Positions 12,661-24,999 of a stretch of DNA of 64,000 bases are shown here, one piece after another (the stretch's first letter is position 1; each line of letters starts with the position of its first letter). This stretch comes from Combretum micranthum. Taxonomy: Eukaryota > Streptophyta > Magnoliopsida > Myrtales > Combretaceae. The stretch lies in assembly GCA_024138025.1 (NCBI GenBank), contig JAMXBD010001249.1:248001-312000 (forward strand). Direction: 5' to 3'. The notes under the pieces were generated by a model. It searched no databases. It saw only the letters and a list, made by a program, of their open reading frames with translations, and had not been told where the DNA came from. A program made the translations under genes and the position numbers.

Positions 12661-13000
12661 TTCTACAAAGAAAAATTTAAATATTTTTTAAGCAACCAAT
12701 TTACCCTCCATTTTGGTTACTTTTTGGGATGAACAGTAAGGTAAATTAAGGTCAAATCCAATATGACAAACGAATTTAAGTCTAGTTTGGACATTAATTT
12801 TTATTTAATTAAAATAGATATAATTTTTTAATAATAAATGGGCTTAATCAAGTCTAATTCAACTTTATTCTATAACATTTCGAGTAGAATTCGAGTTGAA
12901 AAACACTATGCTTGGTCCCTTCGACTTTTGAAATTGCAACTCAAGTTCAATATTGAATTATTTTAACTCGACTTGTTTCCTTTATTATCATAGGCTTTAT

Positions 13001-13323
13001 AATCTAATTGGGATAAATTACACCGAAAGATTATAATGTTTAGAGGAAAGTTCATTTGAGGCAACAACATTTTGAGTAATTCATTTGGGATTATAACATC
13101 TAGAGAAGTGAGTCAATTGAGGTTACTATTGACACATGTTAACAAGAGAAAAATTTAATTAAAGCTTAAAAGATCCACCACATTGTGACATGCATTAATA
13201 ATGATCTTAATTGACTACTTTCTCAAATATTGTGATATAAAATTAACCACTTAAAATGTTGTAATATCAAATAAATTTACTCAAAATAGTATGACTTTTT
13301 GACATAATTTACCAAATCTAATT
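13001..13323. mobile_element. Mutator-like MITE upstream of the carbonic anhydrase gene
   Basis: A 305-bp element (13010-13314) is flanked by perfect 9-bp AATCTAATT copies (13001-13009 and 13315-13323). Its two halves are imperfect inverted repeats of over 100 bp, for example ACAACATTTTGAGTAATTCA against the inverse of the right half. A 9-bp duplication fits Mutator-like transposition. A relative lies at 47579-47885. It sits about 250 bp upstream of the gene's TATA box. Confidence 0.8.
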
Positions 13324-13556
13324 AGCACATATGTTGTCCGGGAAAATGTTTAAATTTGTCTTGCCCACAAATTTAAATTATTTATAATTTGAAAGGGGAA
13401 AAAAAAAAAAACTCGTGCATCTATCCCTAGGACACTCGTTAAGGAAGGTATCTTCTATATATTATTTAAACAAATTTTTGTGGCCTTTATTGGTGAGATA
13501 CCATTGATTGAAGTTTACACGGCACCTAAGAAAATAACCATTTTGTCCTTCCTTTC

Positions 13557-13568
13557 AACTATAAAATG
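13557..13568 (+). promoter_or_regulatory. TATA box of the carbonic anhydrase gene
   Basis: AACTATAAAATG lies about 140 bp upstream of the start codon at 13703. That predicts transcription starting near 13590 and a 5' leader of roughly 110 nt. Confidence 0.6.
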
Positions 13569-13702
13569 ATGAAGATCCGCTCTCATTTGTCACTATCTAA
13601 ATATTCACCAACACCATCACTCACTTGCCACTCTCGCTCTCCCTAAATGCTAAATACACCGCCCTGAGCACCCGCTAGTAATAATAAGCGATTGAAGAAT
13701 TG

Positions 13703-16700
13703 ATGAAAATGTCCAAATCACCTTTCATTTTGATCATCTTTGTTATTGTATCTGTTCTTCTTCCTCCAAGATGTATTGCTTCAGAATCTGAAACCGGTAC
13801 CTTCTTTCTCATCCCTCTGAGAGTCATGTTACGTTTGAGCCATTTAATCTTCTATTTCTTGCATTAATTATTCATCATGTCAATTTTTTTTTTTTTTTGG
13901 AATGTAAAAGGTTGTGACTTGTTAATGGGGCTTCTGTTTTTTCTTTTTTCTTTTTTCTTTTTTCCAAAGATATCTCCAACACATGTTAATTAATGTTTTC
14001 TCATAGGAAGACATTTTTTGTTTTAAGTTGTGTTTGCTCGCCGAAGATTTTGTTTGAACGTTTGATATAATCCTTGGTGATAAATCATCACTTCATAATG
14101 TTTAAATGAAGTATATGGAAATCATTTCTTGTTTCAAAGGAGAAAAACTGAAAAACAGGTTCTCGATATTTTCTACGATAGTTAGTTATAAGACTGACTA
14201 TTATTATTATTATTATCTTTCAACAATATTTATCATAAAAAAATTATTAATATCTTACACGTTTTTCGAAATAACTGCGATAATATTGCGGATCCGTAAA
14301 GTCTAAAACCATCTCTCTTATTCTTAACAAAATCATCTCTACTAAAAAAAAAAAAAAAAAAATTAAACTTTTGAAATGTAATTAAAACCAGATGCCAACT
14401 TTGTTTAGTTCTTCCACAATTTCAGTTAATTTTTTCACTTGGTTATTAATATGAGTGCAAATAATGCGCCGAGTGAATTTTTATTTATATAAAATAATGT
14501 GTCACACTGGACAATGATCGAGAGCGTCAATTATAGCCAAACAATTTTTTTGTTAATCAGTGAATGCAACAAATTACGGCTCTTGGCTGATTAACCTTAG
14601 GCGTAATCCAGGGGTTCTCTTTCTAATATAAGCATTCTTGCCTTTTAACTTTATTTCCCCGACAGTACTATGGTGCTATTTCACTTCCTTTTGTCCGATA
14701 CAGAAAAATAATTCTAGAGTGAATTCCACGCTGACATCAATGTATTGATATTGCATATGTTCTTTCCTTGCTAATGAATTACAAACGAAGAGGATATCTT
14801 GCGTTGTTGTTGTAGCAATGACAAATATTCATGATTTTATTAAATGATAACTGTTTGTGGCTCAAAAATATTATTTTCATGGATAAATTCCCAAATCGTC
14901 TGGATATAAATTACCTGTTTGAAACTATTTATAAAATGATACTGTTCAGTATTAAAAAATAAAGAAGGAAAGAAAGAAAAATTGAGAAAGAGTGTCGGAT
15001 GAAGACAGGTATCACATTTTTAATGGTTAGGAAAGAGATTTAGAAGTCAGTTAAAGATAGTACATCTCCATTTATAGTGTATTTCACATATATTAAACTA
15101 TAAATGGCTGTTTCCATTGTTTAAAGTAATTTTCTAATCATATAATTTTTTACATTGTGTCAAGTCTGTTTTTCTTTTTTTTCTTCACCCAGTTTCTCTA
15201 CAACATGCGAGAAAAGTATGGAGATATGAAAAAATAGTTAGGTGGTCAAGGGACAACTTATCTATATGCAGATTTTTTTCCTTTTTTTTTTTTTTTTTTT
15301 GACAAGTAGAACAATGAGATGCATATGTTGATTCAACAGTCTCATCACTTATGCATAAATGGGTTTTATTGCTTTGTTGCTCTACTTATAGAAAATTTAT
15401 GGGTTTATCAATAATCTTATATCAAACTTTTTTTTTCTCCCTATGAAACGGAAGATTCGTCTCCATTTACATATGTGGAAGGAACGGGCAAGGGTCCAAA
15501 TGAATGGGGCCAAATTAAGCCGGAATGGAAAGCTTGTGGAAGTGGGAAAATGCAATCTCCAATTGATTTGCTTGATGAGAGAGTGGAAATCATGACCCAT
15601 TTAGGAAAATTGCAAAGGGATTATAAACTAGCTCCTGCTACCTTGAAGAATAGAGGGCATGATATTGCAGTAAGTTGATATTACTCTTTATTTCCATTAT
15701 ACTTTCGTGCTTGACAATCACAAAATAATTATTGAAATATATGATTCAAATGCACACGTGGAGTTAGGTCAATTATCTATTTAAAGAAAGATTAGTATTA
15801 AATTCGAATATCCTTAACATTCTATCCTTTCAAAATAACATATTATATATTTATGGCTCGTTTACTTCGTTGTAATTGTAATTCCATTACAGTTTTATTC
15901 CTTACGAATAGCTATTATGATGTTTAGTTCACTAAATAGCGATTCCATGATAAATTTTATTACACAAAACATTGAATAGTCATTCTTTATTCAAACCTAT
16001 GAATACTAATCTAATGCTGGAAAATATATATATATATATATATATTTTAATACCACCATTTAAATAAAAAATTAATAAAGAAAAAGAATACTACAGCTCT
16101 ATTCTATTTCTCCGTAATAGGGATTCTATTATAGTCTTATTCATTCAGCGAAGTGAACGAACTGTTAAGGTGGCATTTATTTCGTAGTTTTCTAAAGTAT
16201 TATGTAGAACAAAACTAGATATATCATGTTTAGTATGTCATTAACACCAATCCACTAATACCACTATCTCATTAACACAAATCCTACCATCTCACAAGTA
16301 TCACCAGCTAACTAATCATACAAGTTTCAATGATCAACACCACCACATCTATTGTCATTGCTGTCACCACCAACACCACTGCTATTATCATCATTGCCAC
16401 CATCACCATAGTTATCATCACCATCAATACAATGTTAACACCAGAAATATCATTATAATCACCAAATTGCTAACATACCTTACCACTATCATGGTCACCA
16501 CAATAATAGCATCACCATCAATAATACAACACTAACGACAAGTATCAATAATATTGGTGGTATTGTGACAGCTGTGTTGATATAGTGGTGGTGATATATG
16601 TTGACAAGGAAGGTGATGATAGTGGTAAATAGTGATGGATGAGAAAATATAGTTAAAATAAATATATGGTAACATCGATGATGCAACTATCAAAATTGTT

Positions 16701-18837
16701 ATTTTAATGTACATTTGCTCATGACAAATAACATGATATAGAAAAGGATTAAAAAAAAAAGTCTTTTAGGGTATTAAACACATCAAATATACCGTGGGGA
16801 ATTTGCATTGTGTGGTCCTTTATGATGTGTTAAGATGATCTCATATCATCCCGTATTGTACTAGAATCTGAACACTACCTAATAATTGGTAATCCTTATG
16901 AGTGATATAAGTAAAATATATATAATAATAGTAAGTATAATGAAAACAAGCATCATGTGCTTGGATAAGTTGAGGCACCAATTTAAAACTAATTAAAAAA
17001 AAAAAAAGAAAAAACATTTTAAGCACTTCTAGAGTTATTACATCCTTTTCAAAGTAAGATTGATAGAACAATAAATGGCACCTTTCGTGATAGAAAGTTC
17101 AATTTTCAATTCTTTAGATGTATATGATCGACTTAGTAATGATTGTTTTTCTAAATTAGTTTAAACTTGATATTAACTGAATAATTTTGAATGGCTATCC
17201 AATAATAAGGTGATATGGAAAGGAGATGCAGGAAAGATCAACATCAACGGGACATATTACAATCTTGTTCAGTGCCATTGGCATTCACCATCCGAACACA
17301 CACTAAATGGATCAAGGTTCGTTTCCTTAACAACCATAATTTATATTCCTGATTTTTCACGACATCTTGAGATTCCCATAAATCAGGCCGAAACATATCC
17401 TATAATATGATGCTTATTAGTTAAGAATGTCTCTTTCCACTCTTAGGTATAAACTAGAGCTCCACGTTGTCCATTATAGCTCAAATGGGAGTGTAGCTGT
17501 GATCGGCATTGTCTATGAGTATGGCCATCCAGATCCTTTTCTCTCCAAGGTACAAAGACGGTTTGTTTGCTATACATGTCCCCAGTTACATGCTTCACAA
17601 GCTTCTCTGTTGATATTATGTAATCAACACGAAACACTCTTAAAAGGGGAAAAATTGTAAAGCAGGTTATTTGAGCATTTGATATAAAATTGTTTTCGTT
17701 TCTTCGCCTTGATCTTTAATGAGGGCAATTAATTTTAGCTTCACCCCCATTTGAATTAAGACTTTAATCAAGTGAATCATTTAACTAAACACAGATGAAA
17801 TGAGTACAAATGAATTTTAAAGTTATGATGTTATGCTTTAATACAATCATTACATTTTAGATCTATGTGATTTTAAGAGATTAAACCGTTTTGGGTTAGG
17901 TAAGTATTTCATATTTACTAATTAATTAGAGGGTAAGTTTAAAAAGAGGGAGCTGCCAAATGGAAATAATTCAAACTTTAGTTTGGCAACAAACAATGTT
18001 TTACTTCCACAACTGCTTAATAATTAATAATTTATTGCATTATCCAATGATCAGCTACTCCCTCACATAAAGACAGCTGGGAAAGAGGAACAAGACCTAG
18101 GGGTGATTAATCCAGGGTATATAAAGTTCGGGAGTAGGAAATACTACAGATATATTGGTTCTCTTACTACCCCTCCATGCACTGAGGGTGTCGTGTGGAC
18201 AATCGTCAAGAAGGTGGTGCTATGTTTCACTAGACATTTATTTATTTAATTACTTATTTTCTATAATCCCATGTGTCTAAGGATGCCCCCTTTTTTGTTT
18301 GTTGAACATGCCTGTTTTCTCTTCATTGTTTAGGTAAGAACAGCTTCAAGAGAGCAAGTACGAGCACTAAGAGATGCAGTTCATCATGTAAGTATGCACT
18401 AGATAATTAGCATTTATTACGCACGTATATCAAATTCCTAAAATGAGATTAATAGAAGCTTCTTTGCTCATAAACCTTGTTGAAACTTAGGTTTTGGTAT
18501 GGCTTACAATAGAGCAACTAGATTTTGCATCTATTATGATCCCAAAATGATTTATTTATATTGTTTTTTCTTTCAAGAAAATATGGTGTAACCTCTCTCT
18601 TTCTCTCTCCCTCCTCTCCTAAAGTAACATAATATGATTGTGGACTTTTATAGCAAAATACTTTAATATCATGGCTCTAAAACTTTGTCAAATATACTTT
18701 TTATTTGAAATATTTTTATGGCATCATTCTTATTGTTCTCTCTGTAGGGATTCGAGCAAAACGCAAGACCCCTTCAGCAAAACAATGGAAGGCCAATTCT
18801 CTTCTACACCCCAAGAGATACTGAAGGCCGCTCCTAA
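13703..18837 (+). CDS. Alpha-type carbonic anhydrase, secreted (7 exons, 273 aa)
   Basis: Predicted to catalyse reversible CO2 hydration. Exons: 13703-13796, 15455-15669, 17210-17316, 17447-17549, 18055-18213, 18334-18387 and 18748-18837. All introns are GT-AG and the joined frame is 822 nt including TAA. Residues 1-26 form a signal peptide (hydrophobic 8-22), so the protein should enter the secretory pathway (apoplast, or plastid via ER as for some plant members). The zinc ligands are H126 and H128 (CHWHSPSEH) and H145 (ELHVVH). H100 in NRGHDIA matches the proton-shuttle histidine, and T211/T212 lie in SLTTPPC. C59 and C215 should form the conserved disulfide. N-glycosylation sequons are at N116, N136 and N152. 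The length is normal for the family. The upstream in-frame ATG was chosen; Met3 is an alternative. The nearest described relatives are plant ACA and nectarin-3 proteins. A poly(A) signal, AATAAA, lies at 18892. Confidence 0.95.
15855..16165. mobile_element. MITE in intron 2 of the carbonic anhydrase gene
   Basis: The left end, GCTCGTTTACTTCGTTGTAA, is repeated inverted at the right end as ATTCAGCGAAGTGAACGAAC. Inside are mirrored ATTCC/GGAAT blocks and a TA microsatellite. No coding capacity. The target-site duplication is unclear. Confidence 0.55.
16240..16690. repeat. Degenerate trinucleotide tract with a strand switch in intron 2
   Basis: 16240-16540 is a run of imperfect CAC/ATC/ACC triplets. 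At about 16545 it switches to GTG/GAT/TGG triplets up to 16690, so the two parts are partly complementary and could fold back. It lies wholly within intron 2. The short open frames across it are low-complexity and not credible genes. Confidence 0.6.
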
Positions 18838-18901
18838 TTTTTGTTATAATAATTCAATGATGACTATGATGGGCGTCACGACATCGTTATAAATAAAGAA
18901 A

Positions 18902-19030
18902 ATTGTTAGCATATAGCTTAGTTGGCAAGGATTTTTTTTTCGGTACTGGAAAAGTTTTGGTTTGGATCCTCCTTTTATTGTAATCACAAAAAAATAAATA
19001 AATAAAATTAAGAATTGAGACTCTTCATTA
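18902..19030 (+). mobile_element. tRNA-derived SINE in the 3' flank of the carbonic anhydrase gene
   Basis: The A-box-like TAGCTTAGTTGG and B-box-like GGTTTGGATCC are spaced as in tRNA-derived SINEs and followed by an A/T-rich tail. The dead paralogue carries the same SINE at the same place (43832-43940), with B box GGTTTAAATC. The insertion therefore predates the duplication of the carbonic anhydrase locus. Confidence 0.6.
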
Positions 19031-19256
19031 AACAAATCGGTTAAGTTGGTTAGATCCTATACTTATATTTGAAAGGCTTGTACACCTTTCTTCATTACAA
19101 AATTCACAAAACAAATTTTCGCAATTTCTTTTGGGCTATCATTTACTTTTGGTTTTCTTTTCTATTTTCTTTTTCTTTTTTTGTTTGAAATCTATACATT
19201 TGTAAGAGCACAATAGACTCTTAAATATGTGGTATGGAGTTTGTTTACACATTAAT

Positions 19257-19382
19257 GCTCGTTTGGTATGCAAAATAGACTTGGAATTGAATCACAATTC
19301 CAAGTCTCATTCTCATTTGATGTTTAGATTCAATTTAAGAAGTTGGAATCATAATTCTACTCTGGCTTTCAATATATGATTA
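19257..19382. mobile_element. MITE fragment cut by the copia insertion
   Basis: CTCGTTTGGTATGCAAAATA followed by GGAATTGAATCACAATTCC matches the left end of the MITE at 7588. The copia element starts directly after it, and no other half was found beyond 27704. Confidence 0.4.
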
Positions 19383-20397
19383 TGTTATAAACGGATATGA
19401 AAAATAATGGCAAAGAAATGTAAAGCACACAACATAGATTAATGTGGAAAACCCTTGATGGAAAAAACTATAGAAAAAGGAGAGAGAATCACTATGTCGA
19501 ATAAGGAGTACAGAGTTCGTGAGAAAACAACACCAAAACTGATACTACACACCAGAAAGCATTAAATCCATATTTATATGTGATGTATGAAATAAAGATG
19601 AATTTGCATGCAAGCCGGTCAAGGCTGGCAGCCTTTATTTCAAGGCCAATGGTGTAAAGTCAAATGATGGCCGACTTAAGAACTTTTCAAGGCTGACGAC
19701 CTTAACTCCAAAGCTGGCAGCTTTGGACTGGTTTTCATTGGATTCATGTCACAAACTCCAACAATCTCCACCTTAATACGAATTCAATAGCAAAGTAGAA
19801 ACACAGACTCCAATCATCGACATAAAAACAAAACATTATCCACCTCTTTCACAAACCCTTAAAGGGGATGAATCAACAATTAAGTCCAAGCAATGCTCAA
19901 ATTTGGCTATAGGAAGTGACTTGGTCATTATATCTATAGGATTATCATGAGTACTAATTTTTCTCACAGCAATATCTCCACTAGCAATAAAATCACACAC
20001 AAAATGATACCAAACATCAATGTGTTTTGTGCTCTAATAAAACATCTGGTCTTTTGAAAGAAAGATGACACTTTGACTATCACAAAAAACTGTAGTAATC
20101 TGTAAGTCTTCATTAAGTTCATTAACTAGTCCCTTTAACCAAATAGCTTATTTATAGGCTTAAGTAATAGCCATACTCTGCTTCAATAGTAGACATAGCA
20201 ATCGTAGCTTGCAAAGTAGCTTTCCAACTAATAGCACAACACAAATAGTAAAGATATATCCAATGAAAGATCTTTTTTTATCTAGGTCTCCATCAAAACC
20301 AGAATCAACATATCCAATGACTCCATCTCTAGTTCCTCAAACTATAAATAAACATTAGTAGTACTTCTTAAGTATTTGAAAATTTGTTGAACTGCTT

Positions 20398-21024
20398 TTA
20401 GTGCTCCTTACCAAGATTTGCCAAGTATCGATTGATTGCACTAACTGCATATGACAAATCTGGACGTGTACAAACCATAGCATACATAAGAGATCCTACT
20501 GCACTAGAATATAGAACTTGTAACATATAGTCAACCTCTTCATCAGATTGTAGAGATAAGGCAGATAAAAGTCTGAAATGAGCTGCTAAAGGAGTATTAA
20601 CAATCTTAACACTCTGTATATTAAACCTACAAAGAACTTTCTTAATGTACTCTTTTTGACTTAGATGCAATTTATGTGCTTTTCTATCCCTTAGAATTTC
20701 CATTCCAAGTATCTTCTTTGCTGCTCCAAGTCTTTATCTCAAACTCTTTACTCAACTGGGCTTTGACCTTTCTTATCTCTCATCCATTTTTTGTTGCTAT
20801 CAACATATCATTGAAGTACAAGAGTAAATATACAAATGACCCATCATTACTCTTCTTGAAATAAACACAACTATCAAAACTGCTTCTCTTGAAATCATGA
20901 GAAGTCATAAATGAGTCAAACCTCTTATACCATTGTCTAGGTGACTGTTTTAAGCTATAAAGGGCATTTTTGATAAGTAAACATTGTCCTCCTTTCCTAA
21001 TAATACAAAACCTTCTAGTTGTTG
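20398..21024 (-). pseudogene. Copia pol, C-terminal reverse transcriptase and start of RNase H region
   Basis: The frame contains SPRQWYKRFDSFM and then LLYFNDMLIATKNG, where the normal YVDDML catalytic motif has become YFNDML with one catalytic Asp replaced by Asn, followed at once by a stop. The 20398-20703 frame carries the typical SQKEYIKKVLCRFN and GSLMYAMVCTRPDLSYAVS stretches. It is clearly inactive. It is the downstream half of the gene cut by the element at 21033-24514. Confidence 0.88.
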
Positions 21025-21891
21025 CACGTAGATAAAGATGTAAAAAGGTTATGTGGGCTAACCCGGCCCGGCCTGCCCCGCCTCACCTAACCCTGCTTTA
21101 ACCCATGGGTTATGTAAGCCAGCTTGCTTTAGCTGGGCCAAAATTTTTAGCCCAACCCACCCACGCAGGTTGGTTTATACCATCTAAATATTTAATCACA
21201 AAGGAAACCAGAAAAAACTCAAAATGTCATATCAATAATGGGTGTAAACATCAAAATTGGGTACATTTTCACCAAGAAACAAACGTTTCTGAAAAATTTT
21301 CACCATAAACACCATAGTATATATTTTCACATTTCATTATATAATATGCCAAGTTATTCATCTTGGTACATGTCCCCCTATAACGATTTTGAACAAAATA
21401 ACCAAGACAATAATGGGAGTAAACATCAAAATTGGGTACATTTTCATCAAGAAACAAACATTTCTGGAAAATTTTCACTATAAATACCAAAGTATATTGT
21501 AAGGACCCGCAATCACCTCTATAATAAAACAAGTGGTAACAGCTCCCCAACCACATATAACCTGCATAATTATATGTAAGGTTGTCTTAAAAGAAGTGTT
21601 TGAAGTATTATTTACCTAAACCCTCAATACTCAACTAATAAATTTGAAAACTATTGATTTTTTTTTTAAACTTGTAATAAAACACAACATCACATTTATC
21701 ATATATTACAAGGGAAATAAGTTCAAGATATACATATAGCTAGGTTTAGATATTACAAACAAAGGCTTCTTACAAGCCTTATACAAAAGCCACAAAAGGT
21801 AATTCAACCTATAACATCAAATATAAACATCAAAAGATTCCATAACTACTCTATTATAAAATAGGAATTCCATCCTGGTCTATAGTTTTAT

Positions 21892-21971
21892 CTAATCCTC
21901 CAGGTCATCTAGGAAATCCTTAAAGTCGGTGCCATAACCCATATTTGCGTAAAATCCGTCTTGATCGTCAC
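21892..21971 (-). other. Acidic micro-exon in solo LTR B
   Basis: The minus strand reads AACTATTTCAG, then an 80-nt frame entered in phase 1: GDDQDGFYANMGYG, then TDFKDFLDDLED and TAG. Nine of its 26 residues are Asp or Glu. The phase and position relative to the LTR end match copies A, C and D, although the residues have diverged. Confidence 0.45.
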
Positions 21972-22869
21972 CTGAAATAGTTAAAACATGAGCTAAAGGC
22001 TCAGTACACAAGTAATGAATACAAATGTGAAGTAATCCACACATACTTAAACTAAATGCAAATGCAACATTCCTTAGATTATTAGATAATTTTTAATTAG
22101 TCAAACAACATTGGAGTATTCAAACTCCGAACAACAGGGATTTTTGGGGGAACCTAAGTAATGATCACGACGCTCAAGAGGTTGATATAAGTAGCTCGGA
22201 TACTCATATCTCCTAGATAATTTTATCCAAAACGAAAAAGTAAGGGTTCTCAGCCGTTTCTCAACTTTATTTAACTTTATCCATAATATCACCTAATTCA
22301 AGTGTTCCCATAAACATTGAATTAAATCATATTACATCCTTTCAAAATAAGCAAGTGCTATACCAATACTGAATACTCTATCAATTACCCATTGAACCAC
22401 TTATGAAAGTCATTTCAAAATGACAAGGGTGGTCTAAGCATCTAAAACTACCCTACCCCCAATCTAAGCAGGGTATCGCTCTTCGAACCAGATTCAACGA
22501 TGTAAAAGACACTCATACAAGCAATTATTAAATTTCCTTAATTTAAAGTAATTTTAAAGGATGTCTATCCTAAACAAAGAATCAAGCAAGTTACTGCGTA
22601 CTTGTAATAGCTCGAGAACTAATAGGGATAGCCGAGCGAGGATCTATCACTGTACAAAGAAAATATTGAATTTCTCACTTAGTTCAAGCACAAATCAACT
22701 AGTTTCAAACATAACCAATAAAAGAAATTCAAATAAATTATTACAAAGTCATAACATAGCATTTAAACATCATACAATATAATATAATCCTCAACAAATA
22801 CTCAATTGATCATATATCAAGCTTTGAAAAATATTGGAGGAAGTTTTTGAAAATGGAAACTGTAGGAGA

Positions 22870-23160
22870 CATGCCAGCCTTCAACGTCGGCAGCGTTGGT
22901 CCGGTGTACTATGCACTAAAAACTCCATGCTTGCCATCACTAGCAGCGTTCAACAATACGCTGGCAGCATTGTGGTCTACACCGGTGGCTTTGAGCTAGT
23001 GTAGATTGCAACTCCAATTTTCTAAATTTTCCAAGAGTTCCACCAAATTGGTCCATGCCCATTGATATCCCCAACACCGGCAGTGTTGCCCTATATGCCG
23101 GAAGCGTTGACTCCTATGCCGGTGGCGTTGGGACAGCGTATACTGTAGCATAGATTTTTT
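22870..23160 (-). repeat. GC-rich degenerate array in LTR B
   Basis: Short units like CACCGGCAGTGTTG and TGCCGGTGGCGTTGG recur about every 25-40 bp. They stand out strongly from the AT-rich surroundings. Comparable arrays are at 9340-9470, 49660-49810 and, in the copia LTRs, 19610-19745 and 27545-27680. Confidence 0.6.
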
Positions 23161-24522
23161 CAAAAAAATGCAGACCTCCCTGTTTCGAAACACAAAATTT
23201 TTACCACATTTCTCATTTCCAAACTTCCTCCAAACTCATTTCCAACTCCAATCTTCAACACATATGTATTCTAACTTCTTTTAATACACACAATCTTCAT
23301 TTTGAACTCATCAAACATCTATGTTTACCATGTCAAACATCTCATTCAACCCTTTTTTCACATTGCAAAATTAACTACTCAACCACCATATTATAAAAAA
23401 CATCCTATCATCATTTAGCATATAAACCTTATTCTAATAAAAGCATAACTTAAGTACACATAAAGCAAGAGGAACACACTTACCATAAGGACTTTGTGCC
23501 TTGGTTTAGGAGTCTTGTTGCAAGCCTTTGAGAGTGTAATTTATGGAAGATGAAGGGTTTAATTATATATGACCATGGAGAGCTTTTGGGAGAGTAAAAA
23601 TGGGATTTTGAAGCTTTTGGAGTGTGTTATGTTGGTCTGAAAATTTTAGATGAATTTTGCACTTTTAGAAGTTAATATTTATCCATTTGTTAACTTTAGT
23701 GGTTGCCAAATTAAGGCCTTTAATTGGTTTGGCTTTGGTTAATTAACGAGCTTGCTTTTTAGCTAATTAAAGGTGGTCTTCGGCTTTATTTTGTAACTAA
23801 ATTTTTTTGCTAAATATGGATTAGATACATGCATAATTCGACTTGTTCTAATAATATTTCATACATTCTAATGCACTTAAAATTTATGAACCCAATATTT
23901 AAACATTCTAAGGTATTTAATTATTTTTAACACAACAACACATCTCATATTTCATGCATCAATATGAATTATATTTCAAAATCATATATAATTTTTAATA
24001 ACTCATTTATAAAATATAGATTGAGAAATTCATGGCTATTTCATATATATTTTCGCATTTCGTTATATAATATGCCAAGTCGATTCATCTTGGTACATGT
24101 CCCACTATAACGATTTTGAATAAAATAACCAAGACAAAAATTGAAAATGCTTAATAATATAATGCAAATGATTGAATGATAAAAAATAGGGACATGTGTG
24201 ATTACATAAAAAGTTGTATATTTTCTATCATTTAAAAATAAACTTATATTGTTTTATTGTTAAATAATAGAAAAGTAAAGTAAAGAGGAAAGGAAGGGGA
24301 TAGCATACTAGGATTTCCAGCTTTTTTTTTTTTTAAAGTGCAGATTCACGGGCCAACTTGACCCCAGCGGGTTGGCCCGCTTCAACCCATGAGTTATGTG
24401 GGGCGGGCCATTTTAGCCTGCATATTAAACGAGCTAAAATTTTTAGCCCAACCCGTATTTTTTTACTAGTTATACGGGCTAGCCTGCATAACCTACCGCG
24501 CATGCACAGCTCTACATGTAGA

Positions 24523-24960
24523 TGTCTTCATCAAGTTCTCCATGTAAGAAGGTTGTCTTCACATTTAACTGTTCAAGCTCAAAATCGTGCATCGCCATAA
24601 TACTAAACAAGGCTTGAATCAAGTTGTGCTTTACAACTAGAGTAAACACATCTGTAAAGTCCACACCTGTAACCTGACTATAGCTTTTGTAACTAATCTT
24701 GCTTTATATATGCTTCTTCAACTTTTGATATTCCTTCTTTCTTCTTGAACACCCATTTGCAATGGATATTCTTCTTACCTTTAGGAAGTTTCACTAAGCC
24801 CCATGCACCAATCTTATTATGAAGTGATTCCATTTTCTCCTGCATAGTAATCATCCACTTACTAGAATCGTCACAACTAATTGCCTCTGAGTAAGTAAAA
24901 GACTCCATATTTGAATCAATGTCTTCTGCTACATTTAAAGCATAAGCAACAAGATCAACC
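24523..24960 (-). pseudogene. Copia pol, N-terminal reverse transcriptase
   Basis: The frame includes SSKWMITMQEKMESLHN, GLVKLPKGKKNIHCKWVFKKK and, at the nested-element junction, VKTTFLHGELDEDIYM. These are standard copia reverse transcriptase landmarks. It is interrupted by stops and cut at 24522 by the hAT-like insertion. Confidence 0.88.
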
Positions 24961-24999
24961 TCAGCATATCTCTATAGAGGCCTAACTTCTCTTCTAGGT

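Larger units (their letters stand above)
21498..24043 (-). mobile_element. Solo LTR B nested in the hAT-like element
   Basis: The 2546-bp LTR is flanked by TATAT (21493-21497 and 24044-24048). On the minus strand it runs from TGAAATAGCCATG to GCGGGTCCTTACA. The broken hAT sequence resumes correctly on both sides when compared with its internal duplicate at 21320-21380. Minus-strand features in order: possible TATA, CATATATAATTAAACCC (near 23560); possible 5' splice site ATG|GTAAGTG (23484); GC-rich array (22870-23160); 3' splice site and acidic frame (21971). Both ends resemble LTR C. Confidence 0.82.
21033..24514. mobile_element. Non-autonomous hAT-like DNA transposon inside copia pol
   Basis: The 3482-bp insert is flanked by 8-bp CACGTAGA (21025-21032) and CATGTAGA (24515-24522), one mismatch. 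Ends are inverted: TAAAGATGTAAAAAGG and GGTTATGTGGGCTA on the left, TAGAGCTGTGCATGCG and GGTTATGCAGGCTA on the right (minus strand). The GGCCCG/GCCCAACCC-rich subterminal regions are typical of plant hAT elements. Two near-copies of a block of roughly 180 bp (containing CATCAAAATTGGGTACATTT) lie at 21238-21490. No transposase frame remains. The insert separates adjacent copia residues (DEDIYM from the next stretch), so the copia is older. Confidence 0.85.

Noticed and set aside
16495..17071. Several short minus-strand frames
   Set aside because: They lie in intron 2 of the carbonic anhydrase gene, in triplet repeats and A/T-rich sequence.
18902..18995. Possible tRNA gene (A and B boxes present)
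   Set aside because: It cannot form a cloverleaf with matched acceptor arms, has an A-rich tail and occurs as a repeat; it is a SINE.
20398..24908. Active copia polymerase
   Set aside because: A catalytic Asp is replaced, stops follow directly, and the gene is split by a 3.5-kb insertion.
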